In this document: positions 1 through 8,404 of the stretch, in pieces
How the letters are laid out: each line of letters begins with the position of its first letter
Numbering within the stretch: the stretch's first letter is position 1
Assembly: GCA_963794215.1 (NCBI GenBank)
Contig: CAWCCQ010000002.1
Location: forward strand, 817,938 to 881,937
Reading direction: 5' to 3'
From: DATKRB01 sp963794215
GTDB taxonomy: Bacteria > Actinomycetota > Acidimicrobiia > Acidimicrobiales > RAAP-2
Length of the DNA: 64,000 bases
The notes under the pieces: generated by a model
What the model saw: the letters and a program-made list of their open reading frames with translations, nothing else
Databases searched by the model: none
Told to the model about the DNA's origin: nothing
Translations under genes and position numbers: made by a program

Positions 1-1
1 C

Positions 2-226
2 CAAGTAGTGCTCCAGCGCATCCTCGATCGCCGCCTCACACAGGCCCTTCAGCGAGCCAAAGTGGTAACTCACCGCAGCCACATTGGCCTCGGCAGCATC
101 AGTGACTTCTCGGAGAGTCACGCCGTCCTCGCCCCGTTCTGCTATCAGGTTCAGCGCGGCGTCCAAGAGTCGAGCCCGGGTCCGCAGACCCGCCTGGCGA
201 CGCTGGTCCACTCTCACCGGTTCCAC
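2..226 (-). CDS. TetR-family regulator, N-terminal part (cut by window edge)
   Basis: Read on the minus strand from a GTG at 226, the frame gives a typical TetR DNA-binding domain: an RTRARLLDAAL helix, then GVTLREVTDAAEANVAAVSYHF followed by GSLKGLCEAA, the classic recognition helix ending in YHFGS. About 75 residues are visible and the ligand-binding domain lies beyond base 1. In-frame GTG codons at 217 and 211 are alternative starts. The target genes are not visible. Confidence 0.8.
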   Translation of the reverse strand, partial: MEPVRVDQRRQAGLRTRARLLDAALNLIAERGEDGVTLREVTDAAEANVAAVSYHFGSLKGLCEAAIEDALEHYL

Positions 227-690
227 AGCCGATTATTCAATCAGATGCTTGAACCCTAAGCATGCTCCCCGCGCCGCTTCCAGTCTTGGGATAGCTGATG
301 GCGGAAAGAGGGGGCGACATGGCACGCGCCGATTGGTTTCTCTGCGAAGTACCAAATCGGCATCCGCATGCTCCACCTCTCTCTGGACGGATGCCGCCAA
401 TTCGAGCGGAGACATCGGATCGGGTCCGACATGGCTCAGGGTTCTGTAAACCGATGTCTCTGCATCGCCCCTTGAACCGCCAACTCCCTGGTCAACCTCT
501 TGTTACAGCGGGTGAGGAGGTTTCTGGGGAGCTTCGTGGGGCGCGGTTCAGTTGACCGATCCGACGACCCTGTGGGTACCCAAAAGGGCGATCAGCCCTG
601 ACCAGGATATTCGCGTGCGGACCGCATCGTTTCCTACCCTCGGTGCTACGGAGTCGGGACTCGCTTCACTCAGCAGGCATCGACACGGCA
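227..690. other. Non-coding stretch with no supported gene
   Basis: Between the TetR fragment and the adaptor-like remnant I find only short, compositionally driven reading frames with no family resemblance. The divergent promoter of the TetR gene probably lies at its left side. Confidence 0.4.
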
Positions 691-888
691 TCATGATGCA
701 TCGTCCCCAGTTGGAAACCCGGATGAGGTTTCCGGCACCCAAAGGGTCCTGCCATCGGGCAGCGTGATCGTGACGACGTCGCCGACCTTGACGTCCGCGA
801 GCTGCGGGGTGTCGGGGGAAACATCCACCACCCGGGTGGTCGAGGTGGCATCGAGCACCGGTTCTAAGGCCGTCGGCCTGTTGAAGTA
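691..888 (-). pseudogene. Remnant resembling an efflux adaptor / peptidoglycan-binding protein
   Basis: A minus-strand frame of about 65 codons follows the stop of the MDMPI gene and has no start codon of its own. It contains VLDATSTTRVVDVSPDTPQL, then VKVGDVVTITLPDGRTLWVP, and ends at TGA 691-693. The beta-barrel-like VKVGD-x-V-x-I-x-LPDGRT stretch resembles the C-terminal region of actinobacterial periplasmic adaptor or peptidoglycan-binding proteins. The assignment is by resemblance only. Part of it (701-743) recurs at 9208-9252. Confidence 0.35.
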
Positions 889-1719
889 TCAGATCGTGAA
901 GGCGAGGTTCTGTGCGACGCGGCGGGCAAGCTCGAGATCGCCAGCGAGGCGGATCGTCTCGAGTCCTGATCCGGCATCCGCACGCCCGCCAGCGAGCCTG
1001 ACGAAGACGGTCGACGGAAGATGGAGCGTGGCGGTGGCGGGACGATCGAGTTTGGTGACCACCGCGGCCCGCCCCTCCACGGCGACATGCACTGTCCGAT
1101 AAACGGGGCCAGCGAGCACAAAAGTGACGGCGGAGCCGTCAGGGGCAGAGGCCTGTTTTCCCACGATGAAGCCCAGAGCCCGCACCACCTCGTCGACGGA
1201 CACCTCAGCGCATCGACCGTCCTCGTGTCCGGGTCGTCCCACCGCCGAGCGAATGTCCTGTTCGTGAAGCCAGCAGTCGAAGACCCGAATCTCCATGAAC
1301 CGGCGATACGGCGCCATCCCGACTGGCGTCTGGGTGGGGGCGTCGAACTCCTCTGGACCCATTGCGCTGAGCGACTCGATCCGGCGCCTGATCACATCGT
1401 GAAAGCGCAGGAGCATCGCTTCAGGTGGCTCGGGGCGAAGCGCTCGGACCCAGTGCTCGTTCGCTGCGCCGGTGGCGTTGCGAACATGACCAAGGGTGGT
1501 CACGTCGAAGGAAGCAGGAGGCTCCTCGTCGCCGGCGAGACGAGACTCGGTGCCGATGAGATGGGCGACGACATCGTGCACCGTCCAGCCAGGGAGTGCG
1601 GTCGACGTCGGCCACTGCGTGAGATCCAATCCACCGAGAAGATCCTCGATGGCTGCCCATTCCTCGAATAGGGTGCCAACGATGGGATCGCTCATGGGGC
1701 TCTCGGACTCATCGCTCAC
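889..1719 (-). CDS. Maleylpyruvate isomerase family mycothiol-dependent enzyme
   Basis: A protein of 276 residues starting at GTG 1719 behind an AAGGAAGG ribosome site; a second in-frame ATG eight codons in is possible. The N-terminal part is a DinB-like four-helix MDMPI domain (PGWTVHDVVAHLIGTE near residue 45, and a WLHEQDIR motif near 150 with likely metal-binding His). The C-terminal third resembles the SCP2-like MDMPI_C domain. Members use mycothiol as cofactor or transfer substrate. The exact substrate cannot be read from sequence. It lies upstream of the adaptor remnant and downstream of the redox operon, with no clear shared transcript. Confidence 0.8.
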   Translation of the reverse strand: MSDESESPMSDPIVGTLFEEWAAIEDLLGGLDLTQWPTSTALPGWTVHDVVAHLIGTESRLAGDEEPPASFDVTTLGHVRNATGAANEHWVRALRPEPPEAMLLRFHDVIRRRIESLSAMGPEEFDAPTQTPVGMAPYRRFMEIRVFDCWLHEQDIRSAVGRPGHEDGRCAEVSVDEVVRALGFIVGKQASAPDGSAVTFVLAGPVYRTVHVAVEGRAAVVTKLDRPATATLHLPSTVFVRLAGGRADAGSGLETIRLAGDLELARRVAQNLAFTI

Positions 1720-1758
1720 AGCAGTACCTTCCTTTCGATGGCTGCGTCCCCAACCGCC

Positions 1759-2412
1759 TCACGTCGATCGATTGGCCTCTCGCTGGGCGCGATACCAGGT
1801 CATGGCGGGCAGATCAGGGGACTTGATGCGGTCGCGCTTGAGCTCGGCGAAGTTGTCGTAGCGCGCCAGCCACGAGACGTGTCGCCACAACTCCACCGCG
1901 TCCTCGTCCGACGGCACCTCGCTGATCACGGGACCGAAGATGGCTGGTCCGGTGCCTCCGTCGAGGACGATCGTCGGTACTCCGAAGCTGCGGGTCCTCT
2001 CAATCAGTCCGTGGTGCTCGTCGAGGACGGCCTCCCAGGTGCCCGGGTCCGAAAGAGCCTCGTCGCACCACTCGACGTCGAGACCGACCTCTTCGAGCGC
2101 GCCGCGCACCGCGGTTGCCATGTCCTGCTCGGGCGGTGACTGCTCCCAGATCCTCTTGCCGAGCGCGGTGTAGAAGGGTCCGATGGCGGCGCCGCCCTTG
2201 CGCTCTCGGATGAGGGTCGCCGTCCGCAATGCGGGGCCCGACCGGGCCTGCAGCTCGTGCGGATCGTCGCCGTCCTTCAGGTTCACAACCTCGAGGGAGA
2301 ACAGCCCCCAGTCGAGCTCGATCTCGCCCAGGGCTTCGATGCGCTTGGCCCACCGCGACGTCTGGTAGCACCAGGGGCAGATCGGATCGAAGTGAAATCT
2401 CACAGCTTCCAT
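1759..2412 (-). CDS. DsbA-family thioredoxin-fold oxidoreductase
   Basis: A protein of 217 residues. The start at 2412 follows GAAGGAG, so the longer open frame to 2541 is rejected. The N-terminus has a thioredoxin-fold strand and a CPWCY active-site motif (MEAVRFHFDPICPWCYQTSR); a cis-proline region FGVPTIVLDG lies near residue 160. The family includes DsbA and 2-hydroxychromene-2-carboxylate isomerase-like proteins; the CxxC favours a disulfide oxidoreductase. No signal peptide, so it is cytoplasmic. It is the last of three minus-strand genes (TetR, peroxiredoxin, this), which suggests a redox-stress operon. Confidence 0.85.
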   Translation of the reverse strand: MEAVRFHFDPICPWCYQTSRWAKRIEALGEIELDWGLFSLEVVNLKDGDDPHELQARSGPALRTATLIRERKGGAAIGPFYTALGKRIWEQSPPEQDMATAVRGALEEVGLDVEWCDEALSDPGTWEAVLDEHHGLIERTRSFGVPTIVLDGGTGPAIFGPVISEVPSDEDAVELWRHVSWLARYDNFAELKRDRIKSPDLPAMTWYRAQREANRST

Positions 2413-2461
2413 GACAGGCTCCTTCTTCGTAGATGACAGGTCTCGGGCAGCGGCCCTCGGT

Positions 2462-3118
2462 TCAGTCCAGCGCGGCGAGCGCCGCCTCGATGTCGTCGGG
2501 GTCCATACGGGTCGTGTAGTCGGCTGACACGTACCGAGCACGGACGATGCCCGAGCGGTCGATCACGAACGTGGCGGGGATCGGGAGGTCCCAACTTCCG
2601 TCCGCGGTGTGGGTGGAGAGGTCATTGTGGAAGACCTCGAGGTGCAGGTCCTTCAGATCCGCCGGGACGGTGAACTGCACCCGGTAGGCGGCGATGACTT
2701 CTTGGTGGACGTCGCTCAGCACGTCGAAGGTCAGCCCGTTTTTCTGCGTGGCCGAGAGGCTGTGGTCGGGGGCCTGGGGGCTGATGGCGATCAGCGACGC
2801 TCCATAGGCCTGGAAGCGAGGAAGGGCAGCCTGCAGGGACCGGAGCTCGAGGTTGCAGAAGGGGCACCACTCACCTCGGTAGAACGAGAGCACGACCGGC
2901 CCCTGCGCGAGGCGCAGAGCCAACCCGACGGGTTCACCGAGGGCGTTGGGCAAGGTGAAGTCCGGGGCCCGCTCGGCGACGGCAAGGCCCGGGGCGACTC
3001 CCGATGCCGTGGTCTCATCGGATGCGGCCCGAAGCCGTGCGGCGACCGGATCGGGAATCTTGGCCGCGAACTCGGCGAGTTGACGAGTCAGCTCGCCTGT
3101 GGAATTGACGCTCGACAT
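2462..3118 (-). CDS. AhpC/TSA-type peroxiredoxin-like protein
   Basis: A protein of 218 residues with a start preceded by AAAGGA. The redoxin fold is clear: PDFTLPNALGEPV near residue 50, then VVLSFYRGEWCPFCNLELR near 75, giving a CxxC where peroxiredoxins place the peroxidatic cysteine. The end, FVIDRSGIVRARYV, is typical of the family. An N-terminal helical extension of about 45 residues is usual for this long subgroup. It lies between the TetR gene and the DsbA-like gene in the same direction and probably reduces peroxides using a thiol partner. Confidence 0.85.
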   Translation of the reverse strand: MSSVNSTGELTRQLAEFAAKIPDPVAARLRAASDETTASGVAPGLAVAERAPDFTLPNALGEPVGLALRLAQGPVVLSFYRGEWCPFCNLELRSLQAALPRFQAYGASLIAISPQAPDHSLSATQKNGLTFDVLSDVHQEVIAAYRVQFTVPADLKDLHLEVFHNDLSTHTADGSWDLPIPATFVIDRSGIVRARYVSADYTTRMDPDDIEAALAALD

Positions 3119-3166
3119 CGGGTCGGTCCTTTCGTCTCGTCCACCGCCCTCAGGCGCTTCTCACGG

Positions 3167-3754
3167 TCACCCCACGCTCTCGATGAGTCGTCGGGCCGAC
3201 CTTCGAGCGGCCCGGGCGACCCGGCGACGATCACCGAGCTGCGCGCCGACCATCGCTCCGTCGTAGACGAGCACGAGCCCGTCGGCCAAGTCGGCTCTGC
3301 GCACCGCGGGAAGGTCAACCACAAGTTCGGCGAACAGGCTCCGAACATTGGCGCGGTGTGCGGCGATGGCGGTTCCCACCGGGCCCGTGGGGTCAGGGTA
3401 CTCGGCGGCCGCATTGATGAACGGACAGCCTCGAAACCCGGGGGCGATCAGCGCCCTCCCAAGACGATCGAACACGGCGCCCACCCTCTGCATCACCGTG
3501 CCTGTCACGGCCACGGCCGGATCGGCAATGCTGCGCTGCCAGTGCTCGGCCCGTCGCTCGAGGCACGCCACGACCAACTCCTCCTTCGAGGCGAACTGTT
3601 GGTAGAGGGTGGCCTTGGCTACCCCGGATTCGGCGATGACCCGATCGACGCCGACGGCGCGGATGCCCTCGGCGTAGAACAAGGCGGTCGCGGTGACAAG
3701 AATGCGTTGGCGGGCCGTTGGAACTTCTGCTACGTCCGTCGCCACGACCACCAC
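3167..3754 (-). CDS. TetR/AcrR-family regulator of the redox operon
   Basis: A protein of 195 residues with a GTG start. Residues 14-60 form the TetR helix-turn-helix (RQRILVTATALFYAEGIRAV, then VAKATLYQQFASKEELV). The C-terminal region with GCPFINAAAEYPDP matches the subgroup that often controls NADPH reductases or peroxiredoxins. It is 48 bp upstream of the peroxiredoxin gene on the same strand, so autoregulation of a three-gene operon is likely. A palindrome at 3781-3790 is a candidate operator. Confidence 0.85.
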   Translation of the reverse strand: MVVVATDVAEVPTARQRILVTATALFYAEGIRAVGVDRVIAESGVAKATLYQQFASKEELVVACLERRAEHWQRSIADPAVAVTGTVMQRVGAVFDRLGRALIAPGFRGCPFINAAAEYPDPTGPVGTAIAAHRANVRSLFAELVVDLPAVRRADLADGLVLVYDGAMVGAQLGDRRRVARAARRSARRLIESVG

Positions 3755-3780
3755 TGTATTCCTTCAGTGAGGTGGCGTAA

Positions 3781-3790
3781 AGACCGGTCT
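3781..3790. promoter_or_regulatory. Candidate TetR operator AGACCGGTCT
   Basis: A perfect 10-bp palindrome centred about 30 bp upstream of the TetR start codon, where a repressor site would sit. Binding to this regulator is inferred from position only. Confidence 0.45.
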
Positions 3791-4421
3791 GTTCGCATGT
3801 CGAGCGTCCGCACGCCATCGGGACGACAGGTTCTCTTGTTCCATGCCAGCGGTTGCGCCGAGCTCACGCCACGTATGCACCGGGCACCACCAGGGCCACG
3901 AGCGTGCCGCTTCCTGGCTGAGGGTTCGCCCCGCAGGGCACGCCGTTGTCCCCGGGGCAACACACAGGTCCCGGTTTCGATGCCATCGTCGTTCCTCACG
4001 ATGCGTCAGCAGTGGTTCGCACACGGTCGTCTTCTCGTCGCCTACCTGATTCGCCGATAGCGAGTCGTCGACAGCACTGGCCAAACCTCAGGGCCCATGT
4101 CTCCCCCACCCCTCTCTCGGGTCTCACCAGGCAGGCACCTCCCCACGCCCAGCTCGCGGATCCCACCAGCGGACCGATATCTGCACATCCGCAGCGAACG
4201 GTCTCTCTGGACCCTTCAAGAAACCGACTAGCTCGGCGGTGCTGCTCCACGGGCGGTAGCTTCACCGTCGTGTCCGGCTCGGAGAGATGGATTCACGAGT
4301 ACCAACTCGCAGCGTAAAACCCCGACACGGTGTTTTACCCTCTACGCAGCAGTCACTGCTCCCAGTACCTGGGTTGAGCCACCCTGGTAGTCAAGACCTA
4401 TACCCTTCGGCGACCGCGCCA
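3791..4421. other. Intergenic stretch, nothing supported
   Basis: No convincing gene on either strand between the redox operon promoter and the end of the anti-sigma gene. Several open frames exist but look like composition effects. Confidence 0.4.
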
Positions 4422-4676
4422 CTACTCCGAACGCCAGCGGCGATAAAGCTCGGTGAGGTCCTGTCTCGCTTCAGGTGTCAGGTCCTCAGGCTCGATCTCG
4501 CCGGCCAATCGAATGGTCATCCTGATCTGCTCGAAGTACGCGGCACAGTTGGGGCACACTTTTAGATGAGCCTCGAACCGCCGTCGGTCCCGACGCGAAA
4601 GGGCCCCTTCGAGATAGTCGGTGACGAGTTCGACCGCCTGCTGACACACAATGTCTCTTCGTCTCAGCGACAGCAC
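4422..4676 (-). CDS. Zinc-finger anti-sigma factor (zf-HC2)
   Basis: A protein of 84 residues from GTG 4676. The motif H-x3-C-x2-C is present as FEAHLKVCPNCAAYF near residues 34-48, with another Cys near the N-terminus (RRRDIVCQQAV), matching the zinc-binding anti-sigma domain. There is no membrane segment, so it would act in the cytoplasm. The GTG lies two bases after the sigma stop, so translation is probably coupled. Cysteine-based zinc binding suggests thiol stress sensing, as in RsrA-type proteins. Confidence 0.85.
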   Translation of the reverse strand: MLSLRRRDIVCQQAVELVTDYLEGALSRRDRRRFEAHLKVCPNCAAYFEQIRMTIRLAGEIEPEDLTPEARQDLTELYRRWRSE

Positions 4677-4678
4677 GG

Positions 4679-5260
4679 TCAGCTCTTCTCGATCTCGGCG
4701 TCGAGGATCTCTCGCAAGCGTGCGCGTCCTCGGTGCAGCAGGATCCGCTGGTTGCCGACGCTGATTCCAAGCACGGCGCACGCTTCGTCGTTGGAAAGGC
4801 CTTCGACGTCGCGCAATACAACGACCTGGCGCTGACGTGCCGGCAGTTTGTCGAGGGCAGATTTGAGGATCGGCACCCAAGTGGCGGCGTCGAGACGGTC
4901 CTCGCTCGCCTCTGTCCAGTGGTCGACGGGGTCGGCCCATTGGCCCTGAGCGTCGAAACGGGACGGGTCGACGGCCTGGATCGTCTCGATAGAGGGATCG
5001 ATGGGTTCCCGGGAACCAGCCGAGCGCACTCGGTTGACGAGAATCCGAAAGAGCCAGGTCTTGAACGAAGAACGTCCCTCGAACCGCTCGATGCCACGGA
5101 CGACACCCAGCCACGTATCCTGGACAGCCTCTTCGGCCACCTGCTGACTGGGGACCATGGAACACGCCAGGCGAAACATCGGCTGTTGGTAGCGGGTCAC
5201 CAGGATCACAAAGGCCTCCTCGTCACCGGCACGGACCCGGCTGAGCAGTTCACCGTCCAT
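4679..5260 (-). CDS. ECF RNA polymerase sigma factor
   Basis: About 193 residues from ATG 5260; the frame remains open to 5314, so a slightly longer start (GTG 5266 or ATG 5314) is possible. Region 2 is clear (AFVILVTRYQQPMFRLAC, then VAEEAVQDTWLGVVRGIERF and SSFKTWLFRILVNR), as is region 4 (LPARQRQVVVLRDVEGLSND, then EACAVLGISVGNQRILLHRG). Directly followed by its zf-HC2 anti-sigma gene. The regulon is unknown. Confidence 0.9.
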   Translation of the reverse strand: MDGELLSRVRAGDEEAFVILVTRYQQPMFRLACSMVPSQQVAEEAVQDTWLGVVRGIERFEGRSSFKTWLFRILVNRVRSAGSREPIDPSIETIQAVDPSRFDAQGQWADPVDHWTEASEDRLDAATWVPILKSALDKLPARQRQVVVLRDVEGLSNDEACAVLGISVGNQRILLHRGRARLREILDAEIEKS

Positions 5261-5690
5261 CTCCACGGCGCGAAGCGTAGGACCCCACGGTCCGGTACGG
5301 GCCGCGCCCGCCAATGCCGGCCTCTCCGTTTGGGAATTCGGCTGATCGCCAGTCGTTGGGACATGTTCTTTCAGTCCCTAGTCATCTCGGAGGCGTTACA
5401 TGAGCTGTGAGCGGACGGCGATTCGAAGTACGAGCGTAACGCTTGTCCGCGCATTCCGAGATTCTTGAACACTTTGCGTCGTCGATGGTGGAGGCGGCAC
5501 TGAGGACACTCACCTCTGACGCTGGGCGCCGAAGCTGTCCTGGGACTCTCGGCCTGGCTCGGCCCAGTCGCCCTGAGCCGCCTGGACACTGAGGCCTCGG
5601 ACGACGGACCGTAACGGTTCTCGTCGACGAGGGGACAGTACTTGTGGTGGGCAACTCGTCCCCGCGACATCCATGGAGGTCAGGAACATA
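5261..5690. other. Divergent intergenic region of sigma factor and propeller gene
   Basis: About 430 bp with no supported gene. It must contain promoters for the minus-strand sigma operon and the plus-strand lactonase-like gene. I could not single out a convincing ECF promoter. Confidence 0.4.
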
Positions 5691-6884
5691 ATGCGAACGC
5701 ACATCAAAATCGCCGCGCGCCTTGGGCTGGGCGTCGCCACGCTCAGTGGTGTCGGGATTCTCGGCACATTGGGCGCTGGCGCGGCCGATGCGGCCCCTGT
5801 CGCGAGCCCAGGCAACTTTTCCCCAGTAGTCGGACATGTCTACCTCGACGACAACACCGCGGGGACCAACACGATCAGCGGGTTTGACCGGCACTTGGAC
5901 GGCTCGCTCACACCACTGGCGGGCTCACCGTTTTCAGCAGGCGGCGCGGGTACGGGTGCCGGGTTGGCTTCCCAGGGAGCGATCCAGGTCAGCAGCGACG
6001 ACCAGTTCCTGCTCGCGGTGGATGCGGGCAGTGACCAGGTGTCGGTATTGAGAATCGAGCCTGACGGTGCTCTGCGGCTCAACCAAGTGGTCTCCTCCGA
6101 CGGTCCCACGCCGGTGAGCATCGCGGTGCACGACAACCTGGTCTATGTCGCCAATGCCGGCGCCGTGGGCCCCAACTACACCGGGTTCACACTGAACCTC
6201 TTCGGACAGCTCCGGCCGCTGTCCGACTCGACTGTGTCGCTTCCCAACGGCTCTCAGCCAGGCGATGTGCTCTTCAACTCGACCGGGACCAGCCTCGTCG
6301 GCACGCGCGTTGGTCCATCTGAGATCGACAGCTTCGTCGTTGGAAGAGACGGGCTCCTGACCGCCGCTCCCGGGTCGCCCTCCCCCGCACAGGGACTCGG
6401 ACCCTTCGGCAGCGAGTTCCGGCCCACGAATCCCCAGCAACTGTTCGTCTCCAACGCCCACAACGTGGGGGCGGGCACCGGGACAATCTCGGCCTTCAAC
6501 GTCGCCTTCAACGGGTCGCTGAAGTCGATCGGGACGAGTCCGTTCGCGGACGACCAGACAGCGCCGTGTTGGATAGAGATCACCCACGACGGGCAGTTCC
6601 TGTTCACGGTGAACACCGGATCGGGTGAGATCTCCCGTTACTCCATCGCGACCAACGGGTCCCTGACGCTGCTCGGCAGCACGCCGGTCAGCAACACTGG
6701 GGGCGTCGGCGCCGTTGACGCCCGCCTGAGCAACGATGGTCGGACGCTGTACGTGGACGAGAGCCGAATCGACGCCGTGGCCGCCTTCGCCGTGAACGGT
6801 GGAAACCTCACCGAGCTTGCCAGCTCGCCCGTTTCGCTTCCCGTCGGCGCCACCCCGGCCGGTATCGTCACCACCGGGTTCTAG
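5691..6884 (+). CDS. Secreted beta-propeller (lactonase-fold) protein
   Basis: A protein of 397 residues. The ATG at 5691 is chosen because GGAGGT lies 11 bp upstream and overlaps the earlier ATG. The N-terminus is a signal peptide (MRTHIKIAARLG, hydrophobic core, cleavage near ADAAP). The body shows repeated propeller blades with GTISAFN, VSVLRIEPDG and ISRYSIATNGSLTLLGS, as in the lactonase family PF10282 related to 6-phosphogluconolactonase. Export makes a sugar-phosphate substrate unlikely. It stands alone, ending at a strong terminator. Confidence 0.8.
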   Translation: MRTHIKIAARLGLGVATLSGVGILGTLGAGAADAAPVASPGNFSPVVGHVYLDDNTAGTNTISGFDRHLDGSLTPLAGSPFSAGGAGTGAGLASQGAIQVSSDDQFLLAVDAGSDQVSVLRIEPDGALRLNQVVSSDGPTPVSIAVHDNLVYVANAGAVGPNYTGFTLNLFGQLRPLSDSTVSLPNGSQPGDVLFNSTGTSLVGTRVGPSEIDSFVVGRDGLLTAAPGSPSPAQGLGPFGSEFRPTNPQQLFVSNAHNVGAGTGTISAFNVAFNGSLKSIGTSPFADDQTAPCWIEITHDGQFLFTVNTGSGEISRYSIATNGSLTLLGSTPVSNTGGVGAVDARLSNDGRTLYVDESRIDAVAAFAVNGGNLTELASSPVSLPVGATPAGIVTTGF

Positions 6885-6904
6885 TCAGCAACTATCCGCA
6901 TCGT

Positions 6905-6936
6905 GAGGGCCGGGAGCACGACCGCTCCCGGCCCTC
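6905..6936 (+). terminator. Strong intrinsic terminator
   Basis: A 13-bp perfect GC-rich stem (6905-6917 with 6924-6936) and a 6-nt loop, just after the propeller gene. A run of five T follows at about 6946-6950. Confidence 0.8.
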
Positions 6937-7184
6937 GCATGTGCCGTTTTTGCGATCCGGCGCACTCTGGGCCGATCTCAATTTGCGGCTGGACCGCTCG
7001 GGCGGTCGATCCTTGACTGCTTGCTGGAGTTAGCAGACGGGCCAACACCGTGTCCGATACCGATCTCCGAGAGGGCGAACGGGGGCGGGGCGGCATCCGG
7101 ACCCTTGGGTATACCTTGACCGCGAGTTGTCGATGACACGACATTGCACAGGACGCGCTGTGGATATGCCGAACGACGACGTAG

Positions 7185-7427
7185 TTGATCGCAACCGTCA
7201 AACTCGACTTCGTGGGATGGGACAACGCCGACTGGGCCGGTGCGATGAGCGATGCGGTAGACCGCGGGTTGCTGGAGGTCTTGGACCCCAACAGCTGCCT
7301 CGACCAGACCTTGACCGAGGACCTGGCTACGGTCATCGTCGCACTCTTGACGGCGGGCGCGTTCGACGACCTGCCCGCGCCGACGGGTGATGGGTTCGTC
7401 GAGCTATCCCGCAGCCGGATGCGGTAG
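7185..7427 (+). CDS. Short uncharacterised protein (uncertain)
   Basis: An 80-codon frame with balanced composition (LDFVGWDNADWAGAMSDAV, then LTEDLATVIVALLTAGAFDD). I do not recognise a family. The rest of 6937-7503 shows nothing else supported. The overlapping minus-strand frame is Ser/Arg/Pro-rich and looks like a shadow. Confidence 0.3.
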   Translation: MIATVKLDFVGWDNADWAGAMSDAVDRGLLEVLDPNSCLDQTLTEDLATVIVALLTAGAFDDLPAPTGDGFVELSRSRMR

Positions 7428-7503
7428 GGCATCGCCCTGCTCGCCCGATCAACATGGTCCATGAGCTCGACCCACGAGGCACCCCGATTTTCGAGCGATC
7501 GCT

Positions 7504-7899
7504 CTACAGTCGGAGTCGACGGTCCGCAGCGCCGCCCGGGGTGCTCTTGGTCGTTCGCGTCGGGCTGGTGCGGATCGTCAGGGCCGCTGCCGGCGCACGG
7601 CCGCCCTCGCTGAGCCCGACCACCTCGGCCTCGAAATCCCGGATCCGGGCCCGCATCTCGTCGATGGCCCGCTGCACCATTGCCCGGGTGATGACGCGGC
7701 TGCTGCCCACGATGTCGGGGTGCTTCTGAGCGAACCACTTGGCGTAGAACTCCCGGCACCGGGGGCAGCACAGACACCGCGCACCGGCGTCGTCAAGGTC
7801 AGCGAGGTCGATGACGTGTGGTGACCCGCACGCGCCACACGGCAGCCCGCCCGCCAGCTCCAAGGTGATCGCCACGGTGGACCAGGGGTCGCGGTTCAC
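7504..7899 (-). CDS. Zinc-ribbon-like small protein
   Basis: About 131 residues from GTG 7899. It contains two cysteine pairs, GLPCGACGSPHVI and GARCLCCPRCREFYAKW, consistent with zinc binding, followed by a helical stretch (MVQRAIDEMRARIRDFEAEV) and a basic low-complexity tail. Its GTGA overlaps the stop of the upstream small gene, supporting a two-gene unit. Function unknown; the start inside a longer open frame is inferred from this overlap. Confidence 0.5.
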   Translation of the reverse strand: MNRDPWSTVAITLELAGGLPCGACGSPHVIDLADLDDAGARCLCCPRCREFYAKWFAQKHPDIVGSSRVITRAMVQRAIDEMRARIRDFEAEVVGLSEGGRAPAAALTIRTSPTRTTKSTPGGAADRRLRL

Positions 7900-8039
7900 G
7901 AGGACGACTCGGGGCCCAGTGCCCGGAGATGGCGGGCCACCGGCTCGCGGCAGACTAACGCCGGGATGTTGAGCTCCACCATGACCTCCCCGACCAGCGC
8001 CCCGAGCAGTTCGCTCCGTCGCTCGGTGGTGGCGACCAT
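7896..8039 (-). CDS. Small uncharacterised protein upstream of the zinc-ribbon gene
   Basis: A frame of about 47 codons from ATG 8039 (open to 8138): MVATTERRSELLGALVGEVM, then ELNIPALVCREPVARHL. The 4-bp stop/start overlap with the next gene is the main evidence that it is real. No recognisable ribosome site and no family. Confidence 0.4.
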   Translation of the reverse strand: MVATTERRSELLGALVGEVMVELNIPALVCREPVARHLRALGPESSS

Positions 8040-8196
8040 CTGGCTGGCGGTAGACACCGGGATTCGGAGCGAGCAGGAGTTCGACGACGACGCCGGGTTC
8101 CGGTGGGCCGTTGGGCGACTCGACCTGCACCTGCTCAAGCGGCAGCTCGCCTCCTGACTAGACGCTCTTCGCCAGGTGGCGGGTCGCCCAGCCGAA

Positions 8197-8222
8197 AAGG
8201 GTAGGCCAGCTGGCCAACCCTT
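8197..8222. promoter_or_regulatory. 26-bp near-perfect palindrome
   Basis: The core GGCCAGCTGGCC (8204-8215) is self-complementary and flanked by AAGGGT and ACCCTT, with one mismatched pair. It lies between convergent or unassigned units near a TetR gene end, so it may be a dimeric-regulator site or a compact terminator. Confidence 0.4.
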
Positions 8223-8404
8223 AGAGCCGGTTCACGCGCGAGAGAAGGCCGCGGCGGTAAGTGAACAGCGACGAAGTCCGAGCCTGGTCAGCCCGCCGAC
8301 GCACGCACCTGTGTCCGGTGCGCAGCCTGCCCGCACGAGTTGGATTTAGTCACCGCTCGGACGATATTGCGGCAATGGCGCCTCCTTGCTCGGTCCGGGT
8401 CCCG

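Noticed and set aside
2609..4060. A 483-codon plus-strand frame over the peroxiredoxin and TetR genes
   Set aside because: Antisense to two recognisable proteins; no domain of its own.
6881..7777. A 298-codon minus-strand frame
   Set aside because: Ser/Arg/Pro-rich, begins inside the zinc-ribbon gene region and crosses a terminator; no domain.
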